The notes under the pieces were generated by a model. The model made no database searches, had not been told where the DNA came from, and saw only the letters and a list, made by a program, of their open reading frames with translations. Made by a program: the position numbers and the translations under genes. From Fomitopsis serialis (taxonomy: Eukaryota; Basidiomycota; Agaricomycetes; Polyporales; Fomitopsidaceae), in the NCBI RefSeq assembly GCF_022376445.1, contig NW_025955439.1, positions 1 to 27,495 on the forward strand: a stretch of 27,495 nt of DNA. Direction: 5' to 3'. This document shows, piece after piece, positions 9,469 to 18,933 of the stretch. Numbering within the stretch: position 1 is the stretch's first letter; each line of letters opens with the position of its first letter.

Positions 9469-12256
9469 ATGTCTCAAAAGATCCGGGAAGCGGAGGGTGT
9501 TCTGCGAGCTATTCCAAAGCCAGGCGAGACGATGTAAGTGGTGCGATGTTAGTGAGGGTGACTCGCCGTTCAAGGCGAACTAGCTTGCCAAAGGACGGCG
9601 AAGACAACATCCTGATCACGTCCGCTCTGCCGTACTGTAACAACGTGCCCCATCTTGGTATGGCCGTTGCTCGTGTGATGGTGAACACAGACTGAGACGC
9701 GTACGGCGGAGCGTAGGCAACATTATCGGGAGTACACTGAGTGCCGATGTATTTGCTCGGTAAGCAATAGTTCGTGGCGTTCTAGGGGTGCGTTGTGATT
9801 GACTTGCTTTGCAGATACAACCGTATGCACTACGTTCTCGACGTGCAATTTCTCTGCTCAAGCGCCACCTCACAGGAACGAGGAATCGGAAAACCCTGTA
9901 CATTTGTGGCACAGACGAATACGGGACCGCCACAGAGACACAAGCTCTCAAAGAGGGCATCACTCCGCGAGAACTCTGCGACAAATATAACGCGCTTCAC
10001 GTCGAGACATACAAGTGGTTCGAGCTCAGGTGCGCACGCTCGGTTCTCATGATGTCTCGTTATTCTGACATTTCGTGAAGCTTTGATCACTTCGGGCGAA
10101 CCTCAACACCTCTGCACACTGAGTCAGTCAGTCATTCATTCTTAGGATGATCTCTAGCTTAAAGGCTGTCCAGAATATGTCAATCGGTCTATTCAAACTT
10201 GCTTCACAACGGCTACCTCGAGAAGCAGATCAAAGATCAGACCTACTGCGAAGGCTGCCAAAAGTGCGTGGTGCGAGGCTACCGCCTGTAAGGTAAACTT
10301 ACATACATCCAGATTCCTCGCAGATCGCTTCGTCGAGGGGACGTGCCCTCACTGCGGTGCCGATGTACGTCTTCCGCATCCTCCATACAATACTGACACT
10401 ATGATTACCTTTATACACCTCACTAGGACGCTCGTGGCGACCAATGTGACGTCTGCGCGCGAACGCTCGACGCAATCGACTTGATCAACCCGCGCTGCCT
10501 CATCAGCAAAACACACAAAGTCACCACACGCTCCTCAGCACACATGTACGTCAAGCTTGATGAGCTCCAACCGAAGACCGAGGCATGGATCAAGAAGCGC
10601 TGGGCGCAGGGCAAGTGGTCGCCGAACGCAGTCATCAATAGCGACGGCGAAATCGTCGATGCCAGGATGCGCGGGGGCATGAGGCCAAGCCCGGTCACCC
10701 GGGACCTGACGTGGGGAGTGCCTGTCCCGATCGTGGATGGCGAGGATGACCAAGGGATGAAGGGCAAGGTGCTCTGTGAGTCTTGCATTTGTATGGGCTT
10801 GAGTGGGTCGTTATTGACATGTTTGTGCAGACGTCTGGGTAAGTATGTGCATTACATGGCGTGACCAGAATGCCAATATCCTGCACAGTTCGACGCACCG
10901 GTCGGATACCCAAGTATCACAGCAAACTATACACCAGAGTGGAAGAAGTGGTGGTTTAACCAAGACAACGTCCGGCTGTACCAATTCATGGGCAAGGACA
11001 ACGTTTACTTCCACACTGTTTACTTCCCCTCCATTCAGCTGGGTGACGGCCGTCCCTGGACGACGCTCTTCCACTTGTCTACCACAGGTAAGGCAACTTT
11101 CCTTGTGGCGAAGTCGGCTACTGATAGGCCGTGCAGAGTACCTGAACTATGAGGGCGGCAAATTCTCGAAGAGCCATAATCGCGGCGTGTTCGGTCCTGC
11201 GGCAAAAGAGACCGGTATTCCGCCCTCTGTCTGGAGGTACTACCTGATCTCTACGAGACCAGAAACTGCAGACGCTATGTTCTCGTGGGGCGACTGTGTG
11301 AGTTCGATGCTCTCAGGTGGGGATAGGTGTTTGATCGTCTGTTGTAGATTGCTGCGAACAACAACGTCCTCCTCAATAAGTGGGTCTTCCCGTATCTGTT
11401 TCGCATTCAAGATGCTGATTTACTCTGAAGCTTCGGTAACTTCGTCAACCGCACGCTCAAGTTCATCTCGTCGCAATATGACAGTGTCATCCCTGAGAGC
11501 GGCGATGCACCAGGGCCACTCTCACCGAACGACGAGATCGACAGCGAGTTCATCACTGAAGTGAACGCATACCTGAAGGATTACATCGACGCCATGGACT
11601 CGGTGAAGCTGCGACTCGGCCTTCAGACAGTCATGCTCCTCTCCGGCCGGGGCAACGTCTACCTCCAGTCCTCGGGCCTCAACAAGGCGCTCATGACCGA
11701 GAACCCGAAGCGCTGCGCACAGGTCGTCTCACGCGCCGTCAACCTCATCTACATCCTCTCCGCGCTCATCCACCCCTTCATGCCCGCCACGGAGGCAGCC
11801 ATGCTCGCGCAGCTGAACGCGCCCGCGCGAGCCGTGCCCGAGGTCTTCTCGACGGACATTCTCGCCGGGCACACCATTGGCACGCCCGATCACCTATTCA
11901 AGAAGATCGACGAGAAGATGGCGGACGTGTGGAGGGCGAAGTTCGGCGGGAGCAAGCCGGTGGAGGCTACGCCAGAGCCTAGCGCGGATGCCACCCACGT
12001 CGCGCCGGGCATGTCGAAGCGCAAAGCCGCCGCGGCGAAGAAGGAGGCGGCCAAGGCCGCCGCTGCTGTTGTGGATGCCCAGCCGAAATCTGCAGAGGTT
12101 CTGGCTTGGGAGCAGAGGATCACCGAGCAGGGCCAGATCGTCAGGACGTTGAAAGGCAAGCCAAAGACTCCGGATGTCGAGCAGGAGGTTGCAGCTGCCG
12201 TGGATGAGTTGAAGCGCTTGAAGGAGGAGCTTGCTGCGTTGCAGAAGGCGTCGTAG
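9469..12256 (+). CDS. MES1: Methionyl-tRNA synthetase, cytosolic
   Basis: Class I aminoacyl-tRNA synthetase that charges tRNA-Met, needed for initiation and elongation. The 700-aa model has 14 exons: 9469-9533, 9584-9657, 9717-9759, 9815-9822, 9876-10029, 10081-10122, 10174-10263, 10313-10364, 10427-10775, 10831-10838, 10889-11087, 11137-11297, 11348-11379, 11431-12256; they sum to 2103 nt. The HIGH motif is HLGN at 45-48 ([14 protein letters not shown]), followed by [15 protein letters not shown]. Zinc-knuckle Cys pairs appear in [12 protein letters not shown] and CDVC. KMSKS is KFSKS at 370-374 ([17 protein letters not shown]). The anticodon-binding helices follow, then an Ala/Lys linker and a WHEP-like helix pair at about 649-700 ([15 protein letters not shown]...[12 protein letters not shown]). 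There is no mitochondrial presequence, so it is read as the cytosolic enzyme. Two exons (9815-9822 and 10831-10838) are only 8 nt; both are needed to keep the frame and the conserved residues. Confidence 0.95.
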
Positions 12257-12613
12257 AGAAGTCACATCACCAAGTAAACCAATGCTGTATTGTACATGAC
12301 GTCGTATCACTGCTCGTCGAATCCCCTACGTAATGTTGCTACGCATCGAAGAGTAGACTGTTATCTTGCTGTTTCTACACCGTATCCAGGCGAGACCAAA
12401 TATAAACATGATCGTTAAGGTTCTACCACCCTCATGTGCGTACTGCCGACCCTTGACTCTAAGGCGGTGTCGGTGGGCATCCGCACACGAAGTGCATTGT
12501 CCCTGGCGCTGCTCGGCATAAATGCTATGCGGTATAACGTGGACTGGCAGTAAAGTCATCAGTACATTTTCGCTATCATCTGCATGTTAAGTTATACGAG
12601 TACAACACATACC
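12257..12613. other. Convergent 3' spacer
   Basis: This spacer lies between the MetRS stop and the stop of the left DUF6533-like copy, so it holds two 3' UTRs. It contains no ORF with a recognisable product and no long inverted repeat. Confidence 0.5.
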
Positions 12614-14267
12614 TCAAGCAATGAACTCCCCGACCGCTGGGCCATCTGAAGATATATCTATGACATAGTCATTCACATACCCGCTCTCGTCCCGCTTTTC
12701 GTCACCGTAACCAGACATGTCGGAAACCGCGTCTTCCCCATCGGGTGTCCCGGATCGATCTGGATCGAAGAAGTAGACATCCGACATCTCTGAGGGAGTA
12801 GACGCAGAGTCATCGTGGTAGGCCACTTCGCGGATGCCGATCACGAATCTGGATAACAGGATTACTGTGAACCTGGCGGAAGGAGACGTGATCAGTTGAG
12901 TTTGTGCCAATCCACATCCTGGTACTTACATATCGACGAGCATCGAGCATTCCAGAGCCTAGAGGTGTTGTTGAGCCTCATCTCTGGTACAAGCCGGGAT
13001 ACATACATTGACAGCCCAGGCTGATAGCACGACAATGTTGAATCCGAGAAGAACACTACAGGGGGTTGCTGTTCGGTATATTGTTTGCGCATTGGTAGTC
13101 TAAGACATACCCGAAGTGCACGGATCCTGTGCGAGCATCAATCAGTTCGATTCACCATGTTATATGCACACGATGATCTGGAACACATGCTGACCATTTT
13201 GGAGAAATAGCTGGGTGAACTTGAAGATGGGCGCCTTGCTGCGTCGAGCCTCTTTGTAACCTGCATACGTGGCCCGCCATGTCACGAGCAGAACAATGGC
13301 ATCCGCCATGATGCTGCATGCACGCACGACCATCTCCACTTCAGAAGGAGTCAGCCAAACGACGCGGATATCTCACGAAGAGGAATTTGCTAACACCTGA
13401 GTATCGCCTGTCACTAATACACTCAATGACTAGGATGGAATCGACTCACTGCATTGTGAAAACAACCCGCTTGCTGCCTATCAAACAGTATATGGGGAGT
13501 GGAACGTCTTGATACACTGTGTAGATCACCGAGACCTGGAGGAACCTCAGTATCAATTGCATGACCTAGACTCTGAGACCCACAATCGCGTAGATGGGCC
13601 CGAGAAGGAACAGGGTCAATACGAGTGCTGGAAGCGGCCAGCGTCCCTGACATATGCCATAGACACGCTGTGCTGTGATCACTGCAAACTTAGTTCAGCC
13701 GGCGACAATCGAGACAAGGTCCAGAAGTATTACCTCCGAGTAGCGCACAAAGTACACACCAAGAAGCCCCGTATATTGGGTATATGGAACGGTCCCTATG
13801 GAGGAGGATATGCTGTGTTCAGGCGACATGCCCGTGAATCAGTAAATATTGGACGGCGTTACCTCTGACAGAGAAGTTAGCGGACGTGAATGATACGCAA
13901 GAAAAATCCCTACCCTACAATCTAGACCAGCCCATGTTGCGACGTTTGCAGAGAAGTACAAGATTGCAGAAACATGCATGGCCGCATACAAGGCGCAGAA
14001 TCACCATTTCGGTCTGCGCCACACGGTGTCTACCTCGCGGGAGAACGTGAGGGCACGGTCGTACAAGTAAATGCCTGTGCGTACCGCACGGAGTCAGAGG
14101 GGGGATGTAATGCAGAGGATCACTACTTACTGAATGCGGCGGCTGTGCAGCAGTTCTGCACAAAACTACAAGGTAATTGATGCATGAGCACACTGCCGGT
14201 CATTAAAGATAGGAACTCACTAGGTGTCCCAAGTGAATGTCTCCTCTGATTCATGTATCATTGACAT
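12614..14267 (-). pseudogene. DUF6533-like seven-helix protein, left copy, nonsense-broken
   Basis: Twelve exons: 14267-14221, 14165-14131, 14074-13919, 13795-13734, 13667-13584, 13535-13450, 13407-13397, 13338-13195, 13126-13111, 13055-13007, 12958-12930, 12872-12614. They sum to 326 codons with all phases consistent. The family mark is IYLYDRALTFSREVDTVW in the first third, like the Y-D-LLTL-EV-VW start of the basidiomycete-specific DUF6533 membrane proteins of unknown role. Further hydrophobic helices follow (LPALVLTLFLLGPIYAI, IMADAIVLLVTW, VLLGFNIVVLSAWAVN), then TVILLSRFVIGIREVAY and an acidic cytosolic tail. Codon 52 is TGA (bases 14003-14001) right after RRPKW; the right copy has GGA there. 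The same change makes a GT, so a novel splice is possible, but a phase-matched acceptor that keeps helix 2 was not found. It is therefore called a probable pseudogene, though the rest of the frame is open and well kept. Confidence 0.75.
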
Positions 14268-14440
14268 CGCGATTCGACAAGGAGAGGGTGGTTTCCGCGG
14301 GAGTCGGATTTAAGGCAACAGGAACTTATACATGAGGCCAGCTTCACACGTCACCAAGTACAAGGGAAGACTCAACAACGCGGTTAGTCCCATGCGTTTG
14401 ACAGAAGCTAGCCACACGAACAGCAAGCCTGTGCAGATAG
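12690..14440. repeat. Tandem duplication unit, left copy
   Basis: This ~1.75-kb block matches about 15155-16937 in the same order and orientation. Similarity covers exons, introns and the upstream region alike. I judge it at roughly 85-90% by eye; it was not computed. Similarity on the left stops inside the last exon (after the GYGDEKRDE part), and on the right near GCAAGCCTGT at about 14430. Equal similarity in introns points to a recent duplication. Confidence 0.85.
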
Positions 14441-15071
14441 CAATAGAAGCTCTTGGTCGGTGTTAGGGGGGTGCACACAGCGTTACTACTGCATCAAGGA
14501 TGTGAGTACGCCTACTTACCAGCGCGAGATAGTCATAGTAGTGGTCGGTTGCGATGATGCTCGCACCCCATATCACTTACTATCACAGAAGAGGGCGTGA
14601 AACGTACAGAGTCAACTTCTCCAAATGATACCAAGGCGAGAACTTGGCGAGAACAGATCGCAAACTGAGTGACGTAAAGATGGGAAACTCGGGATGTGGC
14701 TAGAGCCGCGCGCCCGTGTACCACACCGTGATGACATCGTTCAGTAGCAAACGCACTGCGAGCTGCTGGCAGAAAACAGGAAAACGAAGTGAGGCACATT
14801 TGTCCTCGACGCTGATTGATTCAGGTCCCTCGAATTTGACTTCGGTGGAGACAAAGCACGAGGCATGTGAAGGTTGAATGTTAAATTTCTGCATACCACT
14901 TTCAAGCAGATGTACATCCGCGGTACAAAGCGTTATGCTCGGCGGTGATTTTCCTCCTTCAAAAGACGACATTGTGGAAAATACGGAGCATGATATTATT
15001 CTTGCTCACCTCAAGACTATCAAGCACACTGTCAGTCGCCACGCAAGCGTCAGGACACGGAGAACCACGCG
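14268..15071. other. Spacer between the tandem copies
   Basis: The first ~170 bases are the upstream region shared with the right copy, including a TATA-like CATGTATAAG on the minus strand at about 14323-14332, some 60 bp before the ATG. The rest (about 14440-15025) has no match to either copy, so it is not a third copy. It contains one 90-codon minus-strand ORF (listed separately) and, at its right end, one of the ~50-bp direct repeats. Confidence 0.5.
14700..14972 (-). CDS. Orphan 90-aa ORF between tandem copies
   Basis: A single open frame runs from ATG at 14972 to TAG at 14700, AT-richer than the surrounding genes. It begins MSSFEGGKSPP and ends with a weakly hydrophobic VRLLLNDVITVWYTG. 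I recognise no domain and saw no adjoining exon. It may be chance, or part of the sequence that became trapped between the copies. Confidence 0.15.
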   Translation of the reverse strand: MSSFEGGKSPPSITLCTADVHLLESGMQKFNIQPSHASCFVSTEVKFEGPESISVEDKCASLRFPVFCQQLAVRLLLNDVITVWYTGARL

Positions 15072-15075
15072 CTAC
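15026..15075. repeat. Direct repeat flanking right DUF6533 copy (left member)
   Basis: The ~50-bp segment starts ACACTGTCAG and ends GTCAGGACACGGAGA-ACCACGCGCTAC. It recurs at 16940-16988 in the same orientation with a few changes (GTCAGGACATGGAGA-GCCACGCGCTAC). The two members bracket the right gene copy. The stop codon of that gene (15074-15072) lies inside this repeat. Confidence 0.7.
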
Positions 15076-16759
15076 TTTCGCCGTCCATCGGATCCACTGG
15101 CCTGCGGTCGTGTGTTGGTACCGGATCGGACAAGCGGCGCTTGTACTGGCGTACGATATCCTTTCTCGTCCCACTTTTCGACACCGTAACCAGGCAGGTC
15201 GGAAACCTCATCTTCCCCATCGGGTGTCCCAGATCGATCTGGTTCGAAGAAGTAGACGTCCGACATCTCCGAAGGAGTAGATGCAGAGCCATTGTGATAG
15301 GCTACTTCGCGAATACCGATCACGAATCTGGACAATAAGATCACTGTGAGCCTGGCGAAAGGAGACGTGATCAGTGGAGTTTGTACCAGTCCACATCCTG
15401 AGACTTACATATCGACGAACATCGAGCACTCCAGAGCCTAGAGGTGCTGTTGAGCCTCGTCTCTGGTACAAGCCGGGATACATACATTGACAGCCCAGGC
15501 TGATAACATGACAATGTTGAACACGAGAAGGACACTGCAGGGGGGCTGCTGTTTGGCATATCGTTCGCGCGTTGACAGTCTAGGACATACCCGAAGTGCA
15601 CAGTTCCTGTACGAGCATCAACAATCAATTCGGTTCACCATGCTGTGCGAACACGCTGAATAGGAATACAGACTGACCATTTTGGAGAAACAGCTGGGTG
15701 AACTTGAAGACGGGCGTCTTGCTGCGTCGAGCCTCTTTGTAGCCTGCATACATGGCCCGCCATGTTACGAGCAGAACAATAGTATCCCCAATGATGCTGC
15801 ATGCACGCACGACCATCTCCACTACACAAGCAGTCAGCCAAACGACACAGAGATCTCACGCAGAGACTTGCTGACACCTGAGTATCGCCTGTCACTAACA
15901 CAGTCAATGGGGCGGACGAAATCAACTCACTGCGTTGTGAAAACAAACCGCTTACTATCTGTCAAGCAGTATATGGGGAGTGGTACGGCTTGGTACACGG
16001 TGTAGATCACGTAGACCTGCGGAGACCTCAGCGTCTATTGCATGATTCAGAGTCTGAGACCTACAATCGCGTAGATGGGCCCGAGAAGGAACAGGGTCAA
16101 TACGAGTGCTGGAAGCGGCCAACGCCTCTGGCTTATGCCATAGAGGCGCTGTGCTGTGATCACTGCATAACTTAGATCAGCCAGCGGCAATCGAGACAAG
16201 GTCCAGAAGTATTACCTCCGAGTAGCGCACAAAGTACGCACCAAGAAGCCCCGTATATTGAGTATATGGAACGGTCCCTTTGGGAGAGGGTGTGTCGTGT
16301 TCAGGCGTCGTGCTCGTGAATCACTGAGTATTGGACAACATTACCTCTGACAGAGAAGTTAGCGGGTATTGGTGATGTGTAAGAAACTACCACCCTACCC
16401 TACAATCTAGGCCAGCCGAGGTTGCGATGTTCGCCGAAAAGTACACGATTGCAGAAACATGCATGGCCGCATACAAGGCGCAGAATCCCCATTTCGGTCT
16501 GCGCCACACGGTGTCTACTTCGCGGGAGAACGTGAGAGCACGATCGTACAAGTAAATGCCTACGCGTGCCGCACGAAGTCAGAGGGCATGTAATTTCGAG
16601 TAGGAAAGGATCATTGCTTACTGGCTGCGACGATTGTGCAGCAGTTCTCCATAAAACTACAAGGTCATTGATGCATGAGCGCGCCGCCAGTCATGAAAAG
16701 ATAGGAACTCACTAGGTGTCCAAAGCAAATCTCTCCTCCGATTCAGGTATCATTGACAT
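15072..16759 (-). CDS. DUF6533-like seven-helix protein, right copy, open
   Basis: This is the paralogue of the 12614-14267 gene, in the same orientation and with the same 12-exon plan (first exon 16759-16713, last exon 15351-15072); the model gives about 332 aa. It starts MSMIPESEERFALDTY, keeps IYLYDRALTFSREVDTVW and has GGA (16488-16486) where the left copy has TGA, so helix 2 (FCALYAAMHVSAIVYFS) is readable. The helices RLYGISQRRWPLPALVLT, IIGDTIVLLVTW and VLLVFNIVMLSAWAVN follow, then LTVILLSRFVIGIREVAY. The tail matches the left copy up to GYGVEKWDE and then changes to unrelated sequence ending SGSDGRRK. One intron ends in AAG rather than CAG or TAG (before GGACCG), a weaker but usable acceptor. 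DUF6533 proteins are membrane proteins expanded in Agaricomycetes; no reaction is known. Confidence 0.8.
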
Positions 16760-16937
16760 CGCAATTCAAGAAGGGGAGGGTGGTTTCCGCGGAAGTCGGT
16801 TTCAAAGCGATGGGACAACTTATACACGAGGCCAGTTTCACATGTCCCCAAGTACAATGGAAGACTATACCTAAACGATGCAATTAGTCCCATGCGTTTG
16901 ACAGAAGTTAGCCACACGAACTGCAAGCCTGTACCAA
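15155..16937. repeat. Tandem duplication unit, right copy
   Basis: Partner of 12690-14440. Similarity ends on the right after GCAAGCCTGTACC, immediately before the right-hand ~50-bp direct repeat. On the left it ends about 80 bp inside the left-hand direct repeat. Confidence 0.85.
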
Positions 16938-17663
16938 GGACACTGTCAGGGTCCGTCGGACGTCAGGACATGGAGAGCCACGCGCTACGGAGCCACTGGC
17001 GGCGGTGTCACGGTGTCTCGAGTAGTGCAACTCTGTCGGTCAGCCCTTCAAGCTGGGCTGCATCTCTGCCAATTGCAGGAAGCTCAGAGGCAAAAGGTCT
17101 CTGATGCCCAACCAATGCCTATAGCAATTGCCCGTTGCGATGTCTCATGTGTCCACCGTCACTGGTCAGTAACATGTTAGTGAGAAACGCGGAGCCTATC
17201 AGTGGCCGGGCACTTCTTGGGTTGGCAGAACTTGAAAGGGGCGCGTTGTTGAGTTTGGGATGCCTGCGGTCCGACCGTGCGCGTACCGACGTGGTTGGAT
17301 ATCGCACGACGCGGACAGGTTCCCTTGTGTTGTTGCTTTGAGCTCGTCATCTACAACCGCAGTAGGGGGTGCTATGAGTCGCATAGCACTCGAATGTTGA
17401 ACGTTGAACTTGTGCCTACAGGAGCAAGCATGGTGATTCGCAGGCAGACCGTCGAGGCAGACGTCGACAACTTGGAAAGAGACGACTAGCGCTCGAACCC
17501 AGTTCCTTTTAGGGAAAGTGGCGGATCCCTCGCCGACCGTGTCGCACCAAGTTCCTTCACTCTCCCACTCGGAACACCCTGCTCAGTGCTCTACGTACAG
17601 TCCTCGCAGTCAGGAACTCTCCCCAATAACTTCCTTGCCATTCCTAGCCTTCTCAACAAACAC
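16760..17663. other. Spacer with repeat remnant, no clear gene
   Basis: The first ~180 bases match the upstream region of the left DUF6533 copy, including a TATA-like CGTGTATAAG on the minus strand near 16813-16822. The right-hand direct repeat (16940-16988) comes next. The remaining ~670 bases hold only short frames on both strands with no recognised product; the last part should be the promoter of the acidic gene starting at 17664. Confidence 0.45.
16940..16988. repeat. Direct repeat flanking right DUF6533 copy (right member)
   Basis: Second member of the ~50-bp pair described at 15026-15075, same orientation. The words GCCACTGGC and ATCCACTGGC shortly after each member suggest the likeness runs slightly further. 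Confidence 0.7.
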
Positions 17664-18933
17664 ATGGCTCTCTCTCCCGAGCATGCCCAGATGAGTGCGA
17701 CTGAACTCCGAGTCGGGACTCCCGACATCCTCCCTGTGGATATGCAGCCCATTTCGAAAGAGACTCCCGCGCACAGCAAAATACCTGTCTCTGCACCGGT
17801 AACTCTCTGACGCGGATAACCTGACTATATGCTAACCAATTCCCTCAAGGGAGCCGCTGAAGCCGTCGAGGAACCCTGCCCAGACGCTGATTACTTAACT
17901 CAGGCGACGTCCAAATCTCTGGTGACCTGTCGTGTATTCACTTGAATCATACTCGTGCTAATATGTCATTCTCTAGACCTCCGAAAAACGCAAGGCATCG
18001 GACGATGCCTGCAAGGAGCAGGCTAAAAAGCACAAGGGAATGGAAAACCAAGACGTAAGAACCGTTCAAGTAAGAGCATATAGTCTGCTCAGGTTGAGCC
18101 ACATTTACGCATCTCGTCTGTAGGATTCGGATGACGATGACTCTTCATCCAATGAGTCGGATGACGATGATACTTCATCCTCATCCTCATCCTCATCCTC
18201 ATCCGATGAGTTGGACGATGACTACAGCGGAGTGCTCGGAAGGCATGTTGAATCATCTGATGATGATACTCCCTTGGTGAAGATGGCAGTGAGTACTTCG
18301 GTCAACAATCGTGCCTAGAATTAAGCAGCCGTCACGCTCAAGGCTCCGAAGGCACCAAAGCTCGCCGGTGGCAACCGCGCGAAGCCGTCTGTGGCAGATG
18401 TATGGGGGTCTCCATTGACACGATTAACGTTGTCTTACCGAGCTCATCCTGCTTAGGCCCAGATGTTCGATGGGCCGCGTTACCCCGGCCTTCCCGGAAG
18501 TCTTGAATACGAGCGAGCTGCTGCCGAAGTCTTTTTCCAGCATGCAGCTGAAGTTCGCCAGCAGGCCAAGCTTCAAATGCAGCTCTATGCGAACGCCGCT
18601 CAGGCCGTCGCGCTCAGAACCAGAGCCTGGAAGGACTATTACCGCGGTCTCCAGACCGCTCGGGAACTCGGCTTAACGATGCCGGTCCCGGCGTTTCCTC
18701 CGACCTTGACTATGCCTGCCCTACCTGACTTTTCTGGGCTTCTGGGGAGTCTCCAGCCTTACAGACCAGCCTGGTACGCCGACTCGGGAGTGAGGACGAT
18801 CCCTGGCACCGCAGGTATTGCTTCCCGCAAACTCAATGCGGAGGCTCTGACGGAAGAATCTCGAACCCATAACGCCTCTGCCTCTGGATCTGGTCACATC
18901 GACTCCGGCGAGTCTGACAGCCACTCTCTCTAG
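17664..18933 (+). CDS. Acidic Ser/Asp-rich protein, function unknown
   Basis: Six exons: 17664-17798, 17850-17921, 17977-18054, 18124-18288, 18343-18399, 18457-18933. They sum to 984 nt (327 aa), and every intron is phase 0, so whole exons could be skipped without a frame change. The start at 17664 (AACACATGG) has a good context. The order is a Pro/Ser/Thr N-terminus, a basic stretch (EKRKASDD...KKHKG, nuclear-signal-like) at about 72-90, an acidic Asp/Ser tract with a Ser run at about 96-125, a basic linker, then an Ala/Gln-rich likely helix at about 180-215 and a Pro-rich C-terminal half. I recognise no family. A nuclear role is suggested only by composition. Confidence 0.65.
18167..18204 (+). 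repeat. TCATCC hexamer tract in coding exon
   Basis: About six consecutive TCATCC units encode a poly-Ser run inside the acidic exon (18124-18288). Unit gain or loss would keep the frame, so the Ser run is likely to vary between strains. Confidence 0.8.

Noticed and set aside
11894..12310. 138-codon minus-strand ORF opposite the MetRS C-terminus
   Set aside because: It is a shadow of the GC-rich Ala/Lys/Glu coding exon; it has no family features and the plus frame is certain.
13888..14005. Left DUF6533 copy rescued by splicing from the GT made by the TGA mutation
   Set aside because: The acceptor reached (TTGTAG) would drop helix 2, and the resulting phase does not join the next conserved exon through the sites seen. 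It was kept only as a check.
14440..15025. Third broken DUF6533 copy between the two copies
   Set aside because: None of the conserved exon words of copies A and B occur here on either strand.
15050..15292. 80-codon minus ORF overlapping the right DUF6533 tail in another frame
   Set aside because: It overlaps the last exon out of frame and lacks the SRFVIGIREVAY frame.
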